From Aquabacter sp. L1I39 (lineage in GTDB: Bacteria; Pseudomonadota; Alphaproteobacteria; Rhizobiales; Xanthobacteraceae), in assembly GCF_017742835.1 (NCBI RefSeq), contig NZ_CP072392.1, positions 645,388 to 709,387 on the forward strand: DNA of 64,000 nucleotides, given 5' to 3'. A program made the position numbers and the translations under genes. Below the pieces are notes generated by a model. The model was given only the letters and a program-made list of their open reading frames with translations. It ran no database searches and was not told the origin of the DNA. Shown in pieces: positions 24,434-34,462 of the stretch (positions are counted from its first letter, which is position 1; each line of letters opens with the position of its first letter).

Positions 24434-24995
24434 GGCACGGGTGGCCGGTCGCGCGGACTGTCTTCGCCCGGCCCCTCTTGCCATGGTATGGCGGGTCGAC
24501 CCGAACGGGCCGGCCTCGCCCGGGCCCCCTCACCCCTCCCGACGCACCCGCCCCGCAAGTGCGCCTGTCATGCGAACGCATCCCACCGCCGGGGGTGCGC
24601 ACAAGACAGGCCTGCGTTGAACGCGCCGCCGTCTGCGGATCCGGGACAGGCCGCCCATTGGGGTGCGTCACCCCCCTCCCCCTCCCGGCGCCTGACCTCT
24701 TGCGTGCTGACCGTCGACGACCATCGCCTGGCCGCGCGGCGACCGCAGTGGGCATCGGCCACGCCTGGCGTACAGCGCCCGCGGCAAGGCCGTCTCCCCA
24801 CAGCCCCCGCGCGTGCGCTACGCCATGAAGGCCTCTCGCCGGAGATCGGGCGTGAGTTGCCAACCGGCGCCCGCCGGTGACACAAGTGGCCGAATTGTGG
24901 AAACCGTCCCCCTGCCCCTAAGGTGAGCCCTTCCCCGGACGCTCCTGCCGCACGCCCCCGGAGAACCCCCTAGAGGCTGCGCGAGCCCTCCCGCC
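24434..24995. other. 562-bp intergenic stretch, no gene seen
   Basis: Very GC-rich with runs of C and G. Open frames here give Pro/Arg/Ala-rich products without recognisable character. It lies between a plus-strand small gene and the end of the minus-strand engB gene. Confidence 0.5.
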
Positions 24996-25661
24996 TCAGG
25001 CGATGCCGCGCTCAGCCATCAATTGGGCCACAGCCCCCCTCAGCTCGGCGAGGCCCGCGCCGGTCTGGCTGGAGGTGGGGAAGATGACCGGATAGGCCGC
25101 CGGCCGCTTGCGGATGCGCTCCTGCGTCTCCACGAGGCGAGCCTTCAGCTCGGTGGGCTTCACCTGGTCGGCCTTGGTCAGCACGATGGCGTAGGACACC
25201 GCCGCCTTGTCCAGGAGATCGAGGATCTCCTCGTCTACCGGCTTGATGCCGTGGCGGGAATCGATGAGCACGAACACCCGCGCCAGATTGACCCGCCCGC
25301 GCAGATAGGCGCGGATGGTATTGGTCCAGGCGTCCACCTTCTCCTTGGGCGCCTTGGCGAAGCCGTAGCCGGGCATGTCCACCAGGGTCAGCCGCGGGTC
25401 CACCCGGAAGAAGATCAGCTCCTGCGTGCGGCCGGGCGTCACCGAGGTGCGCGCCAGCGTCTTGCGGCCGGTGAGCGCGTTGACGAGGCTGGACTTGCCC
25501 ACATTGGAGCGGCCGGCGAGGGCGATCTCCAGCCCCGTCATGGGGGGCAGCGTCTCCACCGTCGGCGCGGCGGTGATGAAGTTCCACTCCGCCGCGAACA
25601 GCAGCCGGCCGGGTTCGATAAAGGGATTGTCTTCGGCGGTCTCGCCTGCGTTCGTGCTCAT
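24996..25661 (-). CDS. engB: Ribosome biogenesis GTP-binding protein EngB/YihA/YsxC
   Basis: A 221-residue cytoplasmic GTPase needed for assembly of the large ribosomal subunit. GTP-binding motifs: G1 GRSNVGKSS (residues 50-58), G2 Thr in [10 protein letters not shown]3 DMPGYG, G4 TKADQ, and a G5-like SSQTG near the end. It closes the rpmH-rnpA-yidC-engB block, which is widely conserved in this order in alphaproteobacteria. A gap of 135 bp containing a hairpin separates it from yidC. Confidence 0.96.
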   Translation of the reverse strand: MSTNAGETAEDNPFIEPGRLLFAAEWNFITAAPTVETLPPMTGLEIALAGRSNVGKSSLVNALTGRKTLARTSVTPGRTQELIFFRVDPRLTLVDMPGYGFAKAPKEKVDAWTNTIRAYLRGRVNLARVFVLIDSRHGIKPVDEEILDLLDKAAVSYAIVLTKADQVKPTELKARLVETQERIRKRPAAYPVIFPTSSQTGAGLAELRGAVAQLMAERGIA

Positions 25662-25736
25662 TTTTCGCTTATCGGCTCAAGGCGCGCCTGGCGCAAGGGT
25701 CCGCCGCTGCCCGCAGGCGCGGCTCTGAAACGCAGA

Positions 25737-25756
25737 ACGGCGCCCGAAGGCGCCGT
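25737..25756 (-). terminator. Stem with UUCG tetraloop after yidC
   Basis: On the minus strand ACGGCGCC-TTCG-GGCGCCGT forms a perfect 8-bp stem closed by a stable TTCG tetraloop, 41 bp after the yidC stop. Only a short T run follows, so it may attenuate transcription into engB. Confidence 0.6.
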
Positions 25757-25796
25757 CCCGATGGCTCTGTCATCGCCCGGGGGGCCGGTCGCGGCC

Positions 25797-27626
25797 TCAG
25801 CTCTTGGCGTTGGCCTTGGGCTTTTTCTTGAACGCCGCCTTGAGGTTATCGAAGAGTTCGATCTTCACACCGTGGCGCTTCATGATGACCGACTGCTGGA
25901 TCACCGAGAGCGTGTTGTTCCAGGCCCAGTAGATCACAAGGCCCGCCGCGAAATGGGCCAGCATGAAGGTGAAGATGATCGGCATATAATTGAAGATCAT
26001 CTGCTGGGTCGGGTCCGGCGGGGCCGGATTCAGCTTCATCTGCACCCACATGGTCACGCCCATGATGAGCGGCCAGGCGCCGAGCATCAGGTAGGTGCCA
26101 ATGACGGGAACGGTGGACGGGTCCCAGGGAATGAGGCCGAACAGGTTGAAGATGGTCGTCGGATCGGGCGCGGACAGATCGTGGATCCAGCCGAAGAAGG
26201 GCGCGTGCCGCATCTCGATGGTCACGAACAGCACCTTGTAGAGCGCGAAGAAGACCGGGATCTGCACCAGGATGGGAAGGCAGCCCGCGATCGGGTTCAC
26301 CTTCTCCTTCTTGTACAGCTCCATCACCGCCTGCTGCTGCTTGGTGCGGTCGTCCTTGTAGCGCTCGCGGATGGCCTGCTGCTCCGGCTGCAGGGCCTTC
26401 ATCTTCGCCATGGAGGCGTAGGACTTGTTGGCCAGCGGGAAGAACAGGGCTTTGAGCGCCACGGTCACGATCAGGATGGCCACGCCGAAATTGCCGACGA
26501 CGCGATAGATCCAGTCGATGACGATGAAGAGCGGCTTGGTGATGAAATAGAACCAGCCCCAGTCGATGAGCAGGTCGAAGCGGTCGATCTGGTACTGGCG
26601 CTGATAGCCATCCACCACGGAGACCACCTTGGCGCCGGCGAACAGGCGCGCCTGGGAGGCCTCGGTGGCGCCGGGGGCCACCGTCTTGCCAGCGGCGAGA
26701 TAATCCGCCTGGAAGGTGCGCACGCCCGCCTGGGTGGAGGAGGAGAAGCGCGCATCCACCGCCGTCGCCTGATCGGGGATCACGGTCGCGGCCCAGTATT
26801 TGTCGGTGATGCCCAGCCAGCCGCCGGTCGCCTTGAAGGTGCGCGGCTGGTTGTCCTCCATCTTGGCGTAGGTCACTTCCTGGAGGCCGGCATCGCCGAG
26901 CACGCCGATCAGGCCCTCATGCAGGATGTAGAAGCCGGCGGTGTGCGGCAGGCCGTGACGGGAGACGAGGGCATAGGGATAGAGGGTCACAGGGGCGGCG
27001 CCCTTGTTCTCGACCTCGTCCTTCACCGTGAACATGTATTCGTCGTCAATGGTGAAGGTGCGCTTGAAGACGAGCCCTTCGCCATTGTCGTAGGTCAGCA
27101 CCAGCGGCGCGGCCGGGGTCAGCTTCTGGCTGCCGGCGGTCCACACCGTATCGGGGCCGGGCAGCTTCAGGTTGGCGCCGGGCGCGCTGGTCCAGCCGAA
27201 TTCCGCATAGAAGGGATTGGGAGCGCCCGAGGGCTCCAGCAGCACGATATTCGGGCTGTCGGGGGCCACCGTCTCGCGATAATCGTTCAGTGAAAGGTCG
27301 TCGGCGCGTCCACCGCGCAGATTGATGGAGCCGGAGACCCGGGGGGTCTCGATGGCGACGCGCGGCGAGGCGGCGAGCGCCTGGGCGCGGGTCAGGCCTT
27401 TCGCCGGGCTTTGGGCGGCGGTGCCGCCGGGCACGCTGGCACCACCTTCGGCGCTGGGCGCTGGGGTGTTGCTGCCGGGCTGGGCCGGGGCCTGCTGGGT
27501 CTGGCGCTGCTGCTCGGCCAGCTGGCGCTGCTTCTCCGCCTGCGGGATGCCGAAGAAATATTGCCAGCCGAGGAGGATCGCCAGCGACAGGCCGATGGCG
27601 ATGAACATGTTGCGATTGTCGGTCAT
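25797..27626 (-). CDS. yidC: Membrane protein insertase YidC
   Basis: YidC inserts and folds inner-membrane proteins alone or with SecYEG. The 609-residue protein has the N-terminal anchor ([20 protein letters not shown]), a Gln/Pro/Ala-rich linker (about 30-75), the large periplasmic beta-sandwich domain (about 85-350), and the C-terminal YidC/Oxa1/Alb3 core with five helices (about 365-580, including [20 protein letters not shown]). The C-terminus is basic ([14 protein letters not shown]), as in ribosome-contacting tails. The ATG overlaps the rnpA stop by 4 bp. Confidence 0.97.
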   Translation of the reverse strand: MTDNRNMFIAIGLSLAILLGWQYFFGIPQAEKQRQLAEQQRQTQQAPAQPGSNTPAPSAEGGASVPGGTAAQSPAKGLTRAQALAASPRVAIETPRVSGSINLRGGRADDLSLNDYRETVAPDSPNIVLLEPSGAPNPFYAEFGWTSAPGANLKLPGPDTVWTAGSQKLTPAAPLVLTYDNGEGLVFKRTFTIDDEYMFTVKDEVENKGAAPVTLYPYALVSRHGLPHTAGFYILHEGLIGVLGDAGLQEVTYAKMEDNQPRTFKATGGWLGITDKYWAATVIPDQATAVDARFSSSTQAGVRTFQADYLAAGKTVAPGATEASQARLFAGAKVVSVVDGYQRQYQIDRFDLLIDWGWFYFITKPLFIVIDWIYRVVGNFGVAILIVTVALKALFFPLANKSYASMAKMKALQPEQQAIRERYKDDRTKQQQAVMELYKKEKVNPIAGCLPILVQIPVFFALYKVLFVTIEMRHAPFFGWIHDLSAPDPTTIFNLFGLIPWDPSTVPVIGTYLMLGAWPLIMGVTMWVQMKLNPAPPDPTQQMIFNYMPIIFTFMLAHFAAGLVIYWAWNNTLSVIQQSVIMKRHGVKIELFDNLKAAFKKKPKANAKS

Positions 27627-28027
27627 GCCGGGCGGCCTCCGTTGGCGGGGGCGGACGTGTCTTTGGGCTTTTTCGAGGGCGCGCCGTGCAGGCGGGCAAT
27701 GGCGCGCTCGAGATCGCGGGTGAGATCCGAGAAGGGCGCATGCAGAGCATGCGGGCGCGCGACCAGGACATAATCATAGCCGGCCCGGCCGTGGGCGGGC
27801 AGGACTTCCCCTGCCGCCGCCCGCAGACGCCGACGGATGCGGTTGCGCACCACGGCGTTGCCGATTTTCTTGGTGACCGTCAGGCCAAGGCGCACGGCAT
27901 CCTCGCCACGACGATTGCGTCCCTGCAAAAGGAACGAGGCGACGCCGGCCTTCTCAGCCTTGGCTGCCGCCAGGAAATCACGCCTTTGGCGGAGGCGATC
28001 CACGGGACGCGACTCCGCCAGGGGCAT
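27623..28027 (-). CDS. rnpA: Ribonuclease P protein component
   Basis: RnpA is the protein subunit of RNase P, which matures tRNA 5' ends. The 134-residue protein carries the family core [22 protein letters not shown] (RNR motif). The C-terminal 25 residues are Lys/Pro/Gly-rich and extra relative to E. coli RnpA. It begins 3 bp after rpmH and overlaps the yidC start. Confidence 0.95.
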   Translation of the reverse strand: MPLAESRPVDRLRQRRDFLAAAKAEKAGVASFLLQGRNRRGEDAVRLGLTVTKKIGNAVVRNRIRRRLRAAAGEVLPAHGRAGYDYVLVARPHALHAPFSDLTRDLERAIARLHGAPSKKPKDTSAPANGGRPA

Positions 28028-28030
28028 GCC

Positions 28031-28165
28031 TCACGCGGACAGGCGCTTGCGGCCGTGGCTCCGGCGGGCAGCGATGATCTTACGGCCGTTGCGGGTCGCC
28101 ATGCGCGCACGAAAGCCGTGCCGACGCTTGCGCACGAGCTTGCTCGGTTGATAGGTGCGCTTCAC
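28031..28165 (-). CDS. rpmH: 50S ribosomal protein L34
   Basis: The 44-residue L34 begins [20 protein letters not shown] after the initiator and ends in the typical Arg/Lys-rich tail. The start codon is GTG (28163-28165); the open frame continues upstream without an L34-like sequence. It is the first gene of the rpmH-rnpA-yidC block, and the upstream region to about 28330 should contain the promoter. Confidence 0.97.
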   Translation of the reverse strand: MKRTYQPSKLVRKRRHGFRARMATRNGRKIIAARRSHGRKRLSA

Positions 28166-28374
28166 GGTACTTGTCTCCGGGGTTTTGGCGACGCCGACTG
28201 CAATCCGGGAAACCCTGGCCGGCGACCGTATCGCCCGCCACCTCATTCGAGCTCAACTCGAAAATAAGGTCTGGCTCCCGGGAGCCGAAGCCGCCCGAGT
28301 TCGGGTCGGGCTTATAGGGGGAGGCGGCCCGCACGTCAACGGTGAAGGCGTGTGCCCACGGGTTTCCTTCCGCC

Positions 28375-30360
28375 TCAGGCGGCGGGCTTGGACGGCTCGG
28401 GCACCGCCTCGGATGCTGGCTGATCCTGCGGGAACTGTTCTGCCACCACGACTTTCGCTCCCCCCTCCACGGCCGCCTCACGGGTGAGCACGGTGTCGGA
28501 GGTGGACGTCAGCACGTCGCCGAGATCGGGCAAGGCCGTGCCCGGAGCCAGCAGATCCGGGGCGGAATCGCCTGCAAGGGGCACCTCCACCGCATCAATG
28601 GCCCGGGTGGCGGCGTCCTTGGCCGCCTCCTCCGTCTGGACCTCGGCGGCCGCCCCCGACGCGGCGTCAGACGTGGCTTTCTTGTCGAGGCCGAAGACGT
28701 GGCCGAGCATGCCGCGCGCCACTTCCCGCTCGCCCATGATGATGAAACTGGCACCGCCTTGCTTCAGGCGCTCCACCTCCGCATCCGAATGGGCGCGGGC
28801 GATGATGTCGAGCTTCGGGTTGAGGGTTCGCGCCTTCTTGAGCACGCCGACGGCTGCAAAGCCGTCCGGAATGGCAAGGATCAACCGCTTGGCGTGGGCG
28901 ATGTTGGCGGCCACCAGGGCCTCCAGCGCGGCGGCGTTGGCGTTGACCACCTCGATGCCCGCCTTCTTCAAGCTCTCCACGGCGTCCTCCTGGTCCTCGA
29001 TGACCACGAAGGGCGTGCCGGCCGTCTCCAGGCCCGCCGCAACCAGGCGGCCGACACGGCCATATCCCACCAGGATGGTGTGCTCGGTCTTCTCCGTCTG
29101 CGGCAAGGCGGGAACCTTGGCGGCCTCGGGGGTGGGCGCCGCCTTCACGAGGTAGGGCCGCAGCTTGTCGATGGCCAGGAAGAAGAAGGGATTGAGAACG
29201 ATGGAGAAGATCGCCGCCGCCAGGATCAGGTCGCGCCCTTCCGCCGGCAGCAGGTCGAGGCTCACCCCGAGCGCCGCCAGGATGAAGGAGAACTCGCCCA
29301 CCTGCGCGAGACTTGCGGAGATGGTCAGCGCCGTGGCGTTGCCATAGCCGAACAGGCGCACCAGCGCGAAGGCGGCCATCGACTTGCCCACCACCACGAT
29401 CAGCAGCGTGGCGATGAGTTCCAGCGGGTGTTTCCAGATGATGGACGGGTCCACCAGCATGCCCACGGAGACGAAGAACATCACCGCGAAGGCGTCGCGC
29501 AGCGGCAGCGTCTCTTCTGCCGCCCGCTGGGACAAGGGGGATTCGGAGAGCACCATACCGGCGAAGAAGGCGCCGAGCGCGAAAGACACGTCAAACAGCA
29601 TGGCCGAGCCGAAGGCGACGCCCAGCGCGATGGCCAGCACCGCCAGCCGGAACAATTCGCGCGAACCGCGATGGGCCACCCAGTGCAGCACCCAGGGAAT
29701 GACGCGCCGGCCGACAATCAGCATCAGGGCGATGAAGGCAACCACCTTGCCGAGCGTGATGGCCAGCGTGACGGCAATGCCGGCATCGCCCCCCACCAGC
29801 GCCGTGGTGGCCGTGGCGGTCGCAGGGCGCCCGCCCAGGGCCTCGGAGAGCGCCGGCAGCAGCACCAAGGCGAGGACCATGGCGAGGTCCTCCACGATCA
29901 GCCAGCCCACCGCCACACGGCCCTGCTCGCTCTCCAGGATGCGCCGCTCCTGGAGCGCCCGCAGCAGCACCACCGTGCTCGCGACGGAAAGGGCGAGGCC
30001 GAAGACGAGGCCGCCACCAAAACTCCAGCCCAGAAGATGCGCGAGACCGATCCCGAGCACCGTGGCCACCGCGATCTGCACCACCGCGCCGGGAATGGCG
30101 ATGGCTTTCACCGACAGCAGGTCGGCCAGGGAGAAATGCAGGCCGACGCCGAACATCAGCAGGATGACGCCGATCTCGGCCAGTTCGAGCGCCAGGTCGG
30201 GGTCCGCCGTGAAGCCGGGGGTGAAGGGGCCGCAAAGCACGCCGGCAATCAGATAGCCCACGAGGGGCGACAGTTTCAGCCGCTGCGCCAGGGCACCGAG
30301 AAGGAACGCCAGGACAATGGCGCCCACGATGGTGGCGACCAGCGGTGAATGATGCGGCAC
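28375..30360 (-). CDS. ybaL: Cation/proton antiporter of the YbaL/KefB type
   Basis: A monovalent cation:proton antiporter of the CPA2 family. The 661-residue protein has a 12-13 helix Na/H-exchanger domain (about 1-405) and a cytoplasmic TrkA-N/RCK nucleotide-binding domain (about 425-545, starting ILVGYGRVGRLV). A Glu/Ala-rich cytoplasmic tail (about 570-661) has no recognised domain. The YbaL subgroup fits better than KefB/KefC because the transmembrane domain is followed directly by a short linker and RCK domain. The start codon is GTG with GGAG upstream. It stands alone between rpmH and leuD. Confidence 0.88.
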   Translation of the reverse strand: MPHHSPLVATIVGAIVLAFLLGALAQRLKLSPLVGYLIAGVLCGPFTPGFTADPDLALELAEIGVILLMFGVGLHFSLADLLSVKAIAIPGAVVQIAVATVLGIGLAHLLGWSFGGGLVFGLALSVASTVVLLRALQERRILESEQGRVAVGWLIVEDLAMVLALVLLPALSEALGGRPATATATTALVGGDAGIAVTLAITLGKVVAFIALMLIVGRRVIPWVLHWVAHRGSRELFRLAVLAIALGVAFGSAMLFDVSFALGAFFAGMVLSESPLSQRAAEETLPLRDAFAVMFFVSVGMLVDPSIIWKHPLELIATLLIVVVGKSMAAFALVRLFGYGNATALTISASLAQVGEFSFILAALGVSLDLLPAEGRDLILAAAIFSIVLNPFFFLAIDKLRPYLVKAAPTPEAAKVPALPQTEKTEHTILVGYGRVGRLVAAGLETAGTPFVVIEDQEDAVESLKKAGIEVVNANAAALEALVAANIAHAKRLILAIPDGFAAVGVLKKARTLNPKLDIIARAHSDAEVERLKQGGASFIIMGEREVARGMLGHVFGLDKKATSDAASGAAAEVQTEEAAKDAATRAIDAVEVPLAGDSAPDLLAPGTALPDLGDVLTSTSDTVLTREAAVEGGAKVVVAEQFPQDQPASEAVPEPSKPAA

Positions 30361-30481
30361 GGGCTACTCCGGAGTGTGGTGTTGCATGGCGTGAGCGGCA
30401 GGATCGCCCCATTCCTTTTCAGCCGCACGACAGTCTAGGCGAAAGGCTTGGAAGGACGGGAGATTTTCGTTTCGGCAAATG

Positions 30482-30513
30482 GCAAAAAAAATGGGCGCCG
30501 AAGTGGCGCCCAT
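30482..30513 (-). terminator. Strong intrinsic terminator of leuD
   Basis: On the minus strand ATGGGCGCC-ACTTC-GGCGCCCAT is a perfect 9-bp stem immediately followed by at least seven T. It lies about 70 bp after the leuD stop. Confidence 0.9.
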
Positions 30514-30581
30514 CTGACCTTGCGTCATTTTCCTGAACTTTTTTCCGGTTCCGGCAGCGCGAGCGGCGCCGGATCGGCGTC

Positions 30582-31187
30582 TCACAGCCAGGGCTGGGTC
30601 TGGCTGCGGGTGCCTTCGAAGCGGGTGATGCTGGTTTCCTTCTCCAGCGTCAGGCCGATATCGTCCAGGCCCTCCAGCAGGCAGCGTTTGCGGAAGGGGT
30701 CGATCTCGAACGTGATGGCGCCGCCGTCGGGGCCGCGGATTTCCTGGGCTTCCAGGTCCACGGTCAAGGTGGCGTTGGCGCCGCGCTCGGCGTCGTCGAA
30801 CAGCTTGTCCAGGTCTTCCGGGCTCACCACGATGGGCAGGATGCCGTTCTTGAAGCAGTTGTTGTAGAAAATGTCGGCGAAGCTGGTGGAGATCACGCAG
30901 CGGATGCCGAAGTCCAGAAGCGCCCAGGGGGCATGCTCACGGGACGAGCCGCAGCCAAAATTGTCCCCGGCCACCAGCACCTTGGCGTTGCGGTAGGCGC
31001 TCTGGTTGAGGATGAAGTCGGGATTCTCGGTGCCATCCTCGTTATAGCGCATCTCGGAGAACAGGCCCTTGCCGAGGCCGGTGCGCTTGATGGTCTTCAG
31101 ATACTGCTTGGGGATGATCATGTCGGTGTCGACATTGACCAGCTTCAGCGGCGCGGCAACGCCTTCGAGGACAGTGAACTTTTCCAT
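30582..31187 (-). CDS. leuD: 3-isopropylmalate dehydratase small subunit LeuD
   Basis: LeuD pairs with LeuC to isomerise 2-isopropylmalate to 3-isopropylmalate in leucine synthesis. The 201-residue product starts [28 protein letters not shown], the typical swivel-domain start, and has the signature [18 protein letters not shown] start at 31187; the frame extends 24 codons further without conserved sequence. leuC lies 5 kb away on the same strand rather than adjacent, separated by accessory genes. Confidence 0.96.
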   Translation of the reverse strand: MEKFTVLEGVAAPLKLVNVDTDMIIPKQYLKTIKRTGLGKGLFSEMRYNEDGTENPDFILNQSAYRNAKVLVAGDNFGCGSSREHAPWALLDFGIRCVISTSFADIFYNNCFKNGILPIVVSPEDLDKLFDDAERGANATLTVDLEAQEIRGPDGGAITFEIDPFRKRCLLEGLDDIGLTLEKETSITRFEGTRSQTQPWL

Positions 31188-31518
31188 GTTCCGGGCGGCT
31201 CCCTTGCGGCCGGTGGGCCCTTTGGAGCAGTTCTTAGAGCCTGCGCGAGCAAGGTTCAATCGCCGGGTGCGGCCATTGCGCCATCAGGTCTTCGGATTCG
31301 GGACGAGAGGACGCTTCGGCGGCCGGGCCGGCCCGCCAGTCCCCACACAGCGATCCGTCCTGAGTGAGAGGGACATCCCGGCCAAGCGGGCGCTCCAAAT
31401 CCCTACAAGCCCTGAGCACTTTTCGCCTGCCTGAAGCCCGCTGGATAGCGGCGCATCACTTTCAGATACGCGCGGCGGGTGGCCCCATGGCGGCGCGGAG
31501 ACAATCGCTCGTCCTAAC
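31188..31518. other. 331-bp region between leuD and the hydrolase-like gene
   Basis: It should hold the leuD promoter on the minus strand. No leader peptide, riboswitch or strong hairpin was found, and no convincing gene. Confidence 0.4.
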
Positions 31519-32292
31519 CTAACTTTCTCCGGCCACAGCCGCATCGCCCGGGTGGTGTCCGAGCGACAGCTGATCGAACAGGATGCCCTGCTGACGCAGA
31601 AAAGTGGCAATTTCGACCGGGGCGGCCAGCTTGTCGATGAGAAGGCCCAGCAACGGCACGAGCACGCCCTGCCGCTTCAACGTCCTCGCAACATCGTGGC
31701 CGCAACCATCAACGACAAAGGCCGCGGCACGGCCCGATGCATGGTTCAGGATCATTTCGGCATGGCGCACATCGTCAGGAACATCGGCGCCGCAAAAAAC
31801 CACATGGTCAAGCGGGAGCGCCGCATCCGGGGCCGGACCGGGAAGACATGTCTCGAATCGCCAGTGGTCAATCTCCCGGGTTTGCTCGCGCCAGCGGCTC
31901 TCCCACGGACAATGGGCAGGATGGACCGAAAATTGCGGGCAAAACGAAATGGAGCGGCGCACACCGGGTAGCAGCCCGCCGAACAGGATGGCAGCGAAGC
32001 CGCCCATGCTGTTGCCCAGCGTAACGATGGTGCGATTGTAGTGTGCGGTCAGGAAAGGTGCGAGCATGGTTTCGTCCAAGCTGTTGCACCATAACGCTGG
32101 CCGTTCCCGCACAAACGCCACCGGCCACTGGCAGGCACCGCCGGCAGCACTATTCAATGTCTTGGCAAACTCTTGCGGTTCGATCCCGTCAAACATCGCC
32201 TGTACTCCGGCAAAGGCAATCACCGCTTTTTCGGAGCCAGAACTCCCTTCCACAGAAAAGACCGCGTCCGACGCATTTTTTCGCCAAGACAT
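31519..32292 (-). CDS. Alpha/beta-hydrolase-like protein, unknown substrate
   Basis: A 257-residue protein with a probable alpha/beta-hydrolase fold: a nucleophile elbow LGNSMGGFAA (Ser95), a candidate acid at Asp170 (FCGAD) and a candidate catalytic His199 (GCGHDV) near the C-terminus. No signal peptide or membrane helix. Similar divergent hydrolase-like proteins occur in polysaccharide and glycosyltransferase loci, but I cannot assign a substrate. It is divergent from the sulfotransferase-glycosyltransferase gene, sharing a 114-bp promoter region, and both are less GC-rich than the surroundings. The two may function together; this is inferred from context. Confidence 0.72.
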   Translation of the reverse strand: MSWRKNASDAVFSVEGSSGSEKAVIAFAGVQAMFDGIEPQEFAKTLNSAAGGACQWPVAFVRERPALWCNSLDETMLAPFLTAHYNRTIVTLGNSMGGFAAILFGGLLPGVRRSISFCPQFSVHPAHCPWESRWREQTREIDHWRFETCLPGPAPDAALPLDHVVFCGADVPDDVRHAEMILNHASGRAAAFVVDGCGHDVARTLKRQGVLVPLLGLLIDKLAAPVEIATFLRQQGILFDQLSLGHHPGDAAVAGES

Positions 32293-32406
32293 CCTGCAAA
32301 GCCCTTACTGAAAAACACTGCGGACCATAAGATCAGTCATATCATCTTGACCACTGAAGCATAACCGGATTTTTGTGACTGTAGTGTAGAGGCCAGGGCC
32401 CCCATC

Positions 32407-34254
32407 ATGACTAATGTTCTTATAACGGGAATGCCACGGAGCGGGACGACGCTGGCTACATTCATGATGAATCACCAGCCGAACGTCATCGCTCTTGCAG
32501 AGCCTTTCGGGCTATCGCGGGAATGGGACCGGAAGCATGCGGTGGAACAGATCATCGGCTTGATGCGCGAATACCGCGCCACGGCGCTGGCGCGGGGGGC
32601 GCTGATCACAAAGCACGTTGACGGGAAGATCCCGGAAAACTGGGTGGAGCCACCGCAAGACAGCGGGCGCCTGCGGCGCGTTCTGGAACAGCGCGGTCCC
32701 CTTACGTTCAACAAGCCACTGAGCGACGATTTCGCCTTGGTGGTCAAGCATCCGGCCGAATTCACCGCCCTGGCCGATCTGCTCATGACCCGTGTCCCTC
32801 TTTTCGCAATCATTCGCGACCCCCTTGCCGTGATGGCCGCGTGGCAAACCGTCGACATGCCCGTCCAGCGCGGTCGCATGCCAATGCTGGAGAGCTTTGC
32901 GCCAGACAATCTCAAGGCGCGGCTGGATAGCATCGACGATCCGCTGGACCGCCAAGTCGAATTGCTCGCGTTCCAGATGCGAACTTATCTTTCGCTCGGG
33001 ATGGACAGGATCATTCGGTATGAGGACCTTGTCGCAGATCCGCAAAAGGCTCTTGCGCAGGTGTGCGCTTTACCGGTTCCTGTCCCAGAACACTCTGCCT
33101 ACGATCCGCTGGAACGGTACAAAGGGGTGGATTTTCCCCGGCTTGCCGCACGTCTCCTGCCTATTCTGCCCCTGATAGAGGAGTTCTATCCGGACTTCCG
33201 GCAACGTTGGCCAGCGCTCCTGCCGTCGAAGACCGCCGTTGCTGGAAGCTCTGTCATCGACGAGCCAAGCCGGGTGCCCCGTTCGGCTGGCCCCGAGCCA
33301 GGTGATGACCCTCGGGTTTTCGTAATGGGCGCGTACATCGCGGCCGGCGGGACGCATATGGCCTATGAAATCGGCCGCGTTGCCAAGCAAAGGCTTGGGC
33401 TGTCATGCTATGCCGTGACTTGGGAAAATGAGACCGCTGGCAACTCAGTATTCGACTATCCTGACCATTTTGAATGTGTAACGCGCGAGGAACTGGCCAC
33501 GATCTTACGGCCTCAGGATATTTTCATCTGCAATCCGTCGTTTTCGGACGGCTTGGTGGGGCTGAGCCACCACTGCCGCAAGCTGATGTATGTGCAAGGC
33601 TTCAGCTCGTTCCGGACGCTGGATTTGTGGTTCGACCGGCACATTGCCGTAGGTGGCTTCACCCGCGATTTCCTCGCGAATGTCTACGGGCTCGAAGCCC
33701 CGATCATCAACCCGTTCATAACAACCGACCATATGCCTCAGGAACCGTGGTGGAGCAGGCCGGCCAACTCGATCTGGTTCTACCTCAAAGGCGATGGGCA
33801 GACGCAACTGGCATTGCTCAAGCGGTTGCGGCAAGAGATCAGCAATATCGATCCGTTGGCCGCCGCGGGGATTGACTGGGATGGATCGATGCTATGGTCG
33901 GGAGAGTACAAGCAACGAGCCTTGTTCGCTAAAATCGCAGAGCGGCGCCACTTGATCACCTTATCCGTGTGCGAGGGCTTCGGGCTGGTGCCTTTGGAAG
34001 CCATGGCGATGAGCCTGACCGTGCTTGGCTTCGACGGCTTCGGCGGGCGGGAATATATGCGCCGCGGTGTCAATTGTCTCGTCCGGTCCTCTCCCGACCT
34101 GACCGGCGTGGCGCAGGATGTACTCGACTGCCTGAAGGACCCGGACAGCGCAGCGGCATTGGCCGCAAATGGCCCCGCCACGGCGGCGCTTTATTCGCGA
34201 GCGCGCTTCGAGGAAGGCTGGGAAATGGAATTGCAGGCCATGCTTCAGCGCTGA
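32407..34254 (+). CDS. Sulfotransferase-glycosyltransferase fusion protein
   Basis: A 615-residue soluble protein with two recognisable halves. The first (about 1-280) has the sulfotransferase 5'-phosphosulfate loop GMPRSGTTLA (residues 8-17) and a 3'-phosphate-binding segment FAIIRDPLAVMAAW (about 132-145), so it should use PAPS. The second (about 300-610) looks like a GT-B glycosyltransferase: a Gly-rich loop near GAYIAAGGTHMAYEI and a donor-site motif EGFGLVPLEAMAMS (about 523-536) with the family Glu spacing. A plausible role is building a sulfated glycan on a surface polymer or protein. There is no signal peptide or membrane helix, so it acts on the cytoplasmic side. Neighbouring gene and composition suggest an acquired two-gene island. 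Confidence 0.82.
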   Translation: MTNVLITGMPRSGTTLATFMMNHQPNVIALAEPFGLSREWDRKHAVEQIIGLMREYRATALARGALITKHVDGKIPENWVEPPQDSGRLRRVLEQRGPLTFNKPLSDDFALVVKHPAEFTALADLLMTRVPLFAIIRDPLAVMAAWQTVDMPVQRGRMPMLESFAPDNLKARLDSIDDPLDRQVELLAFQMRTYLSLGMDRIIRYEDLVADPQKALAQVCALPVPVPEHSAYDPLERYKGVDFPRLAARLLPILPLIEEFYPDFRQRWPALLPSKTAVAGSSVIDEPSRVPRSAGPEPGDDPRVFVMGAYIAAGGTHMAYEIGRVAKQRLGLSCYAVTWENETAGNSVFDYPDHFECVTREELATILRPQDIFICNPSFSDGLVGLSHHCRKLMYVQGFSSFRTLDLWFDRHIAVGGFTRDFLANVYGLEAPIINPFITTDHMPQEPWWSRPANSIWFYLKGDGQTQLALLKRLRQEISNIDPLAAAGIDWDGSMLWSGEYKQRALFAKIAERRHLITLSVCEGFGLVPLEAMAMSLTVLGFDGFGGREYMRRGVNCLVRSSPDLTGVAQDVLDCLKDPDSAAALAANGPATAALYSRARFEEGWEMELQAMLQR

Positions 34255-34266
34255 GACGCCTCCCAC

Positions 34267-34295
34267 CCAGGCTTGCCCACGGGGGACAAGCCTGG
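34267..34295 (+). terminator. Hairpin after the fusion gene
   Basis: CCAGGCTTG (34267-34275) pairs perfectly with CAAGCCTGG (34287-34295) around an 11-nt loop, 12 bp after the stop. No T tract follows. Confidence 0.5.
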
Positions 34296-34462
34296 ATTGG
34301 GCGGAGTGGGCTGCGAACAGCCACTTTTCGCGCTTCTGGTTCTAAGGCAGCGGAACGTACGCTGCACAGCGGCTACCCAAACTCAGCCGCTCTGGCTTCC
34401 GTTGCCGTACATCCCCATCATCCCTGGTGCCAAACCAAGCGCGGAAAAGGCGCCGGTCACTT

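Noticed and set aside
23907..24863. A 318-codon minus-strand open frame in the long intergenic region
   Set aside because: Arg/Pro/Gly-rich product with no domain, spanning the real small gene at 24242 in antisense; consistent with random GC-rich frame.
24880..24905. DnaA box-like TGTGGAAA upstream of the engB end, suggesting oriC near rpmH
   Set aside because: A single partial match without clustered boxes, AT-rich unwinding region or dnaA nearby.
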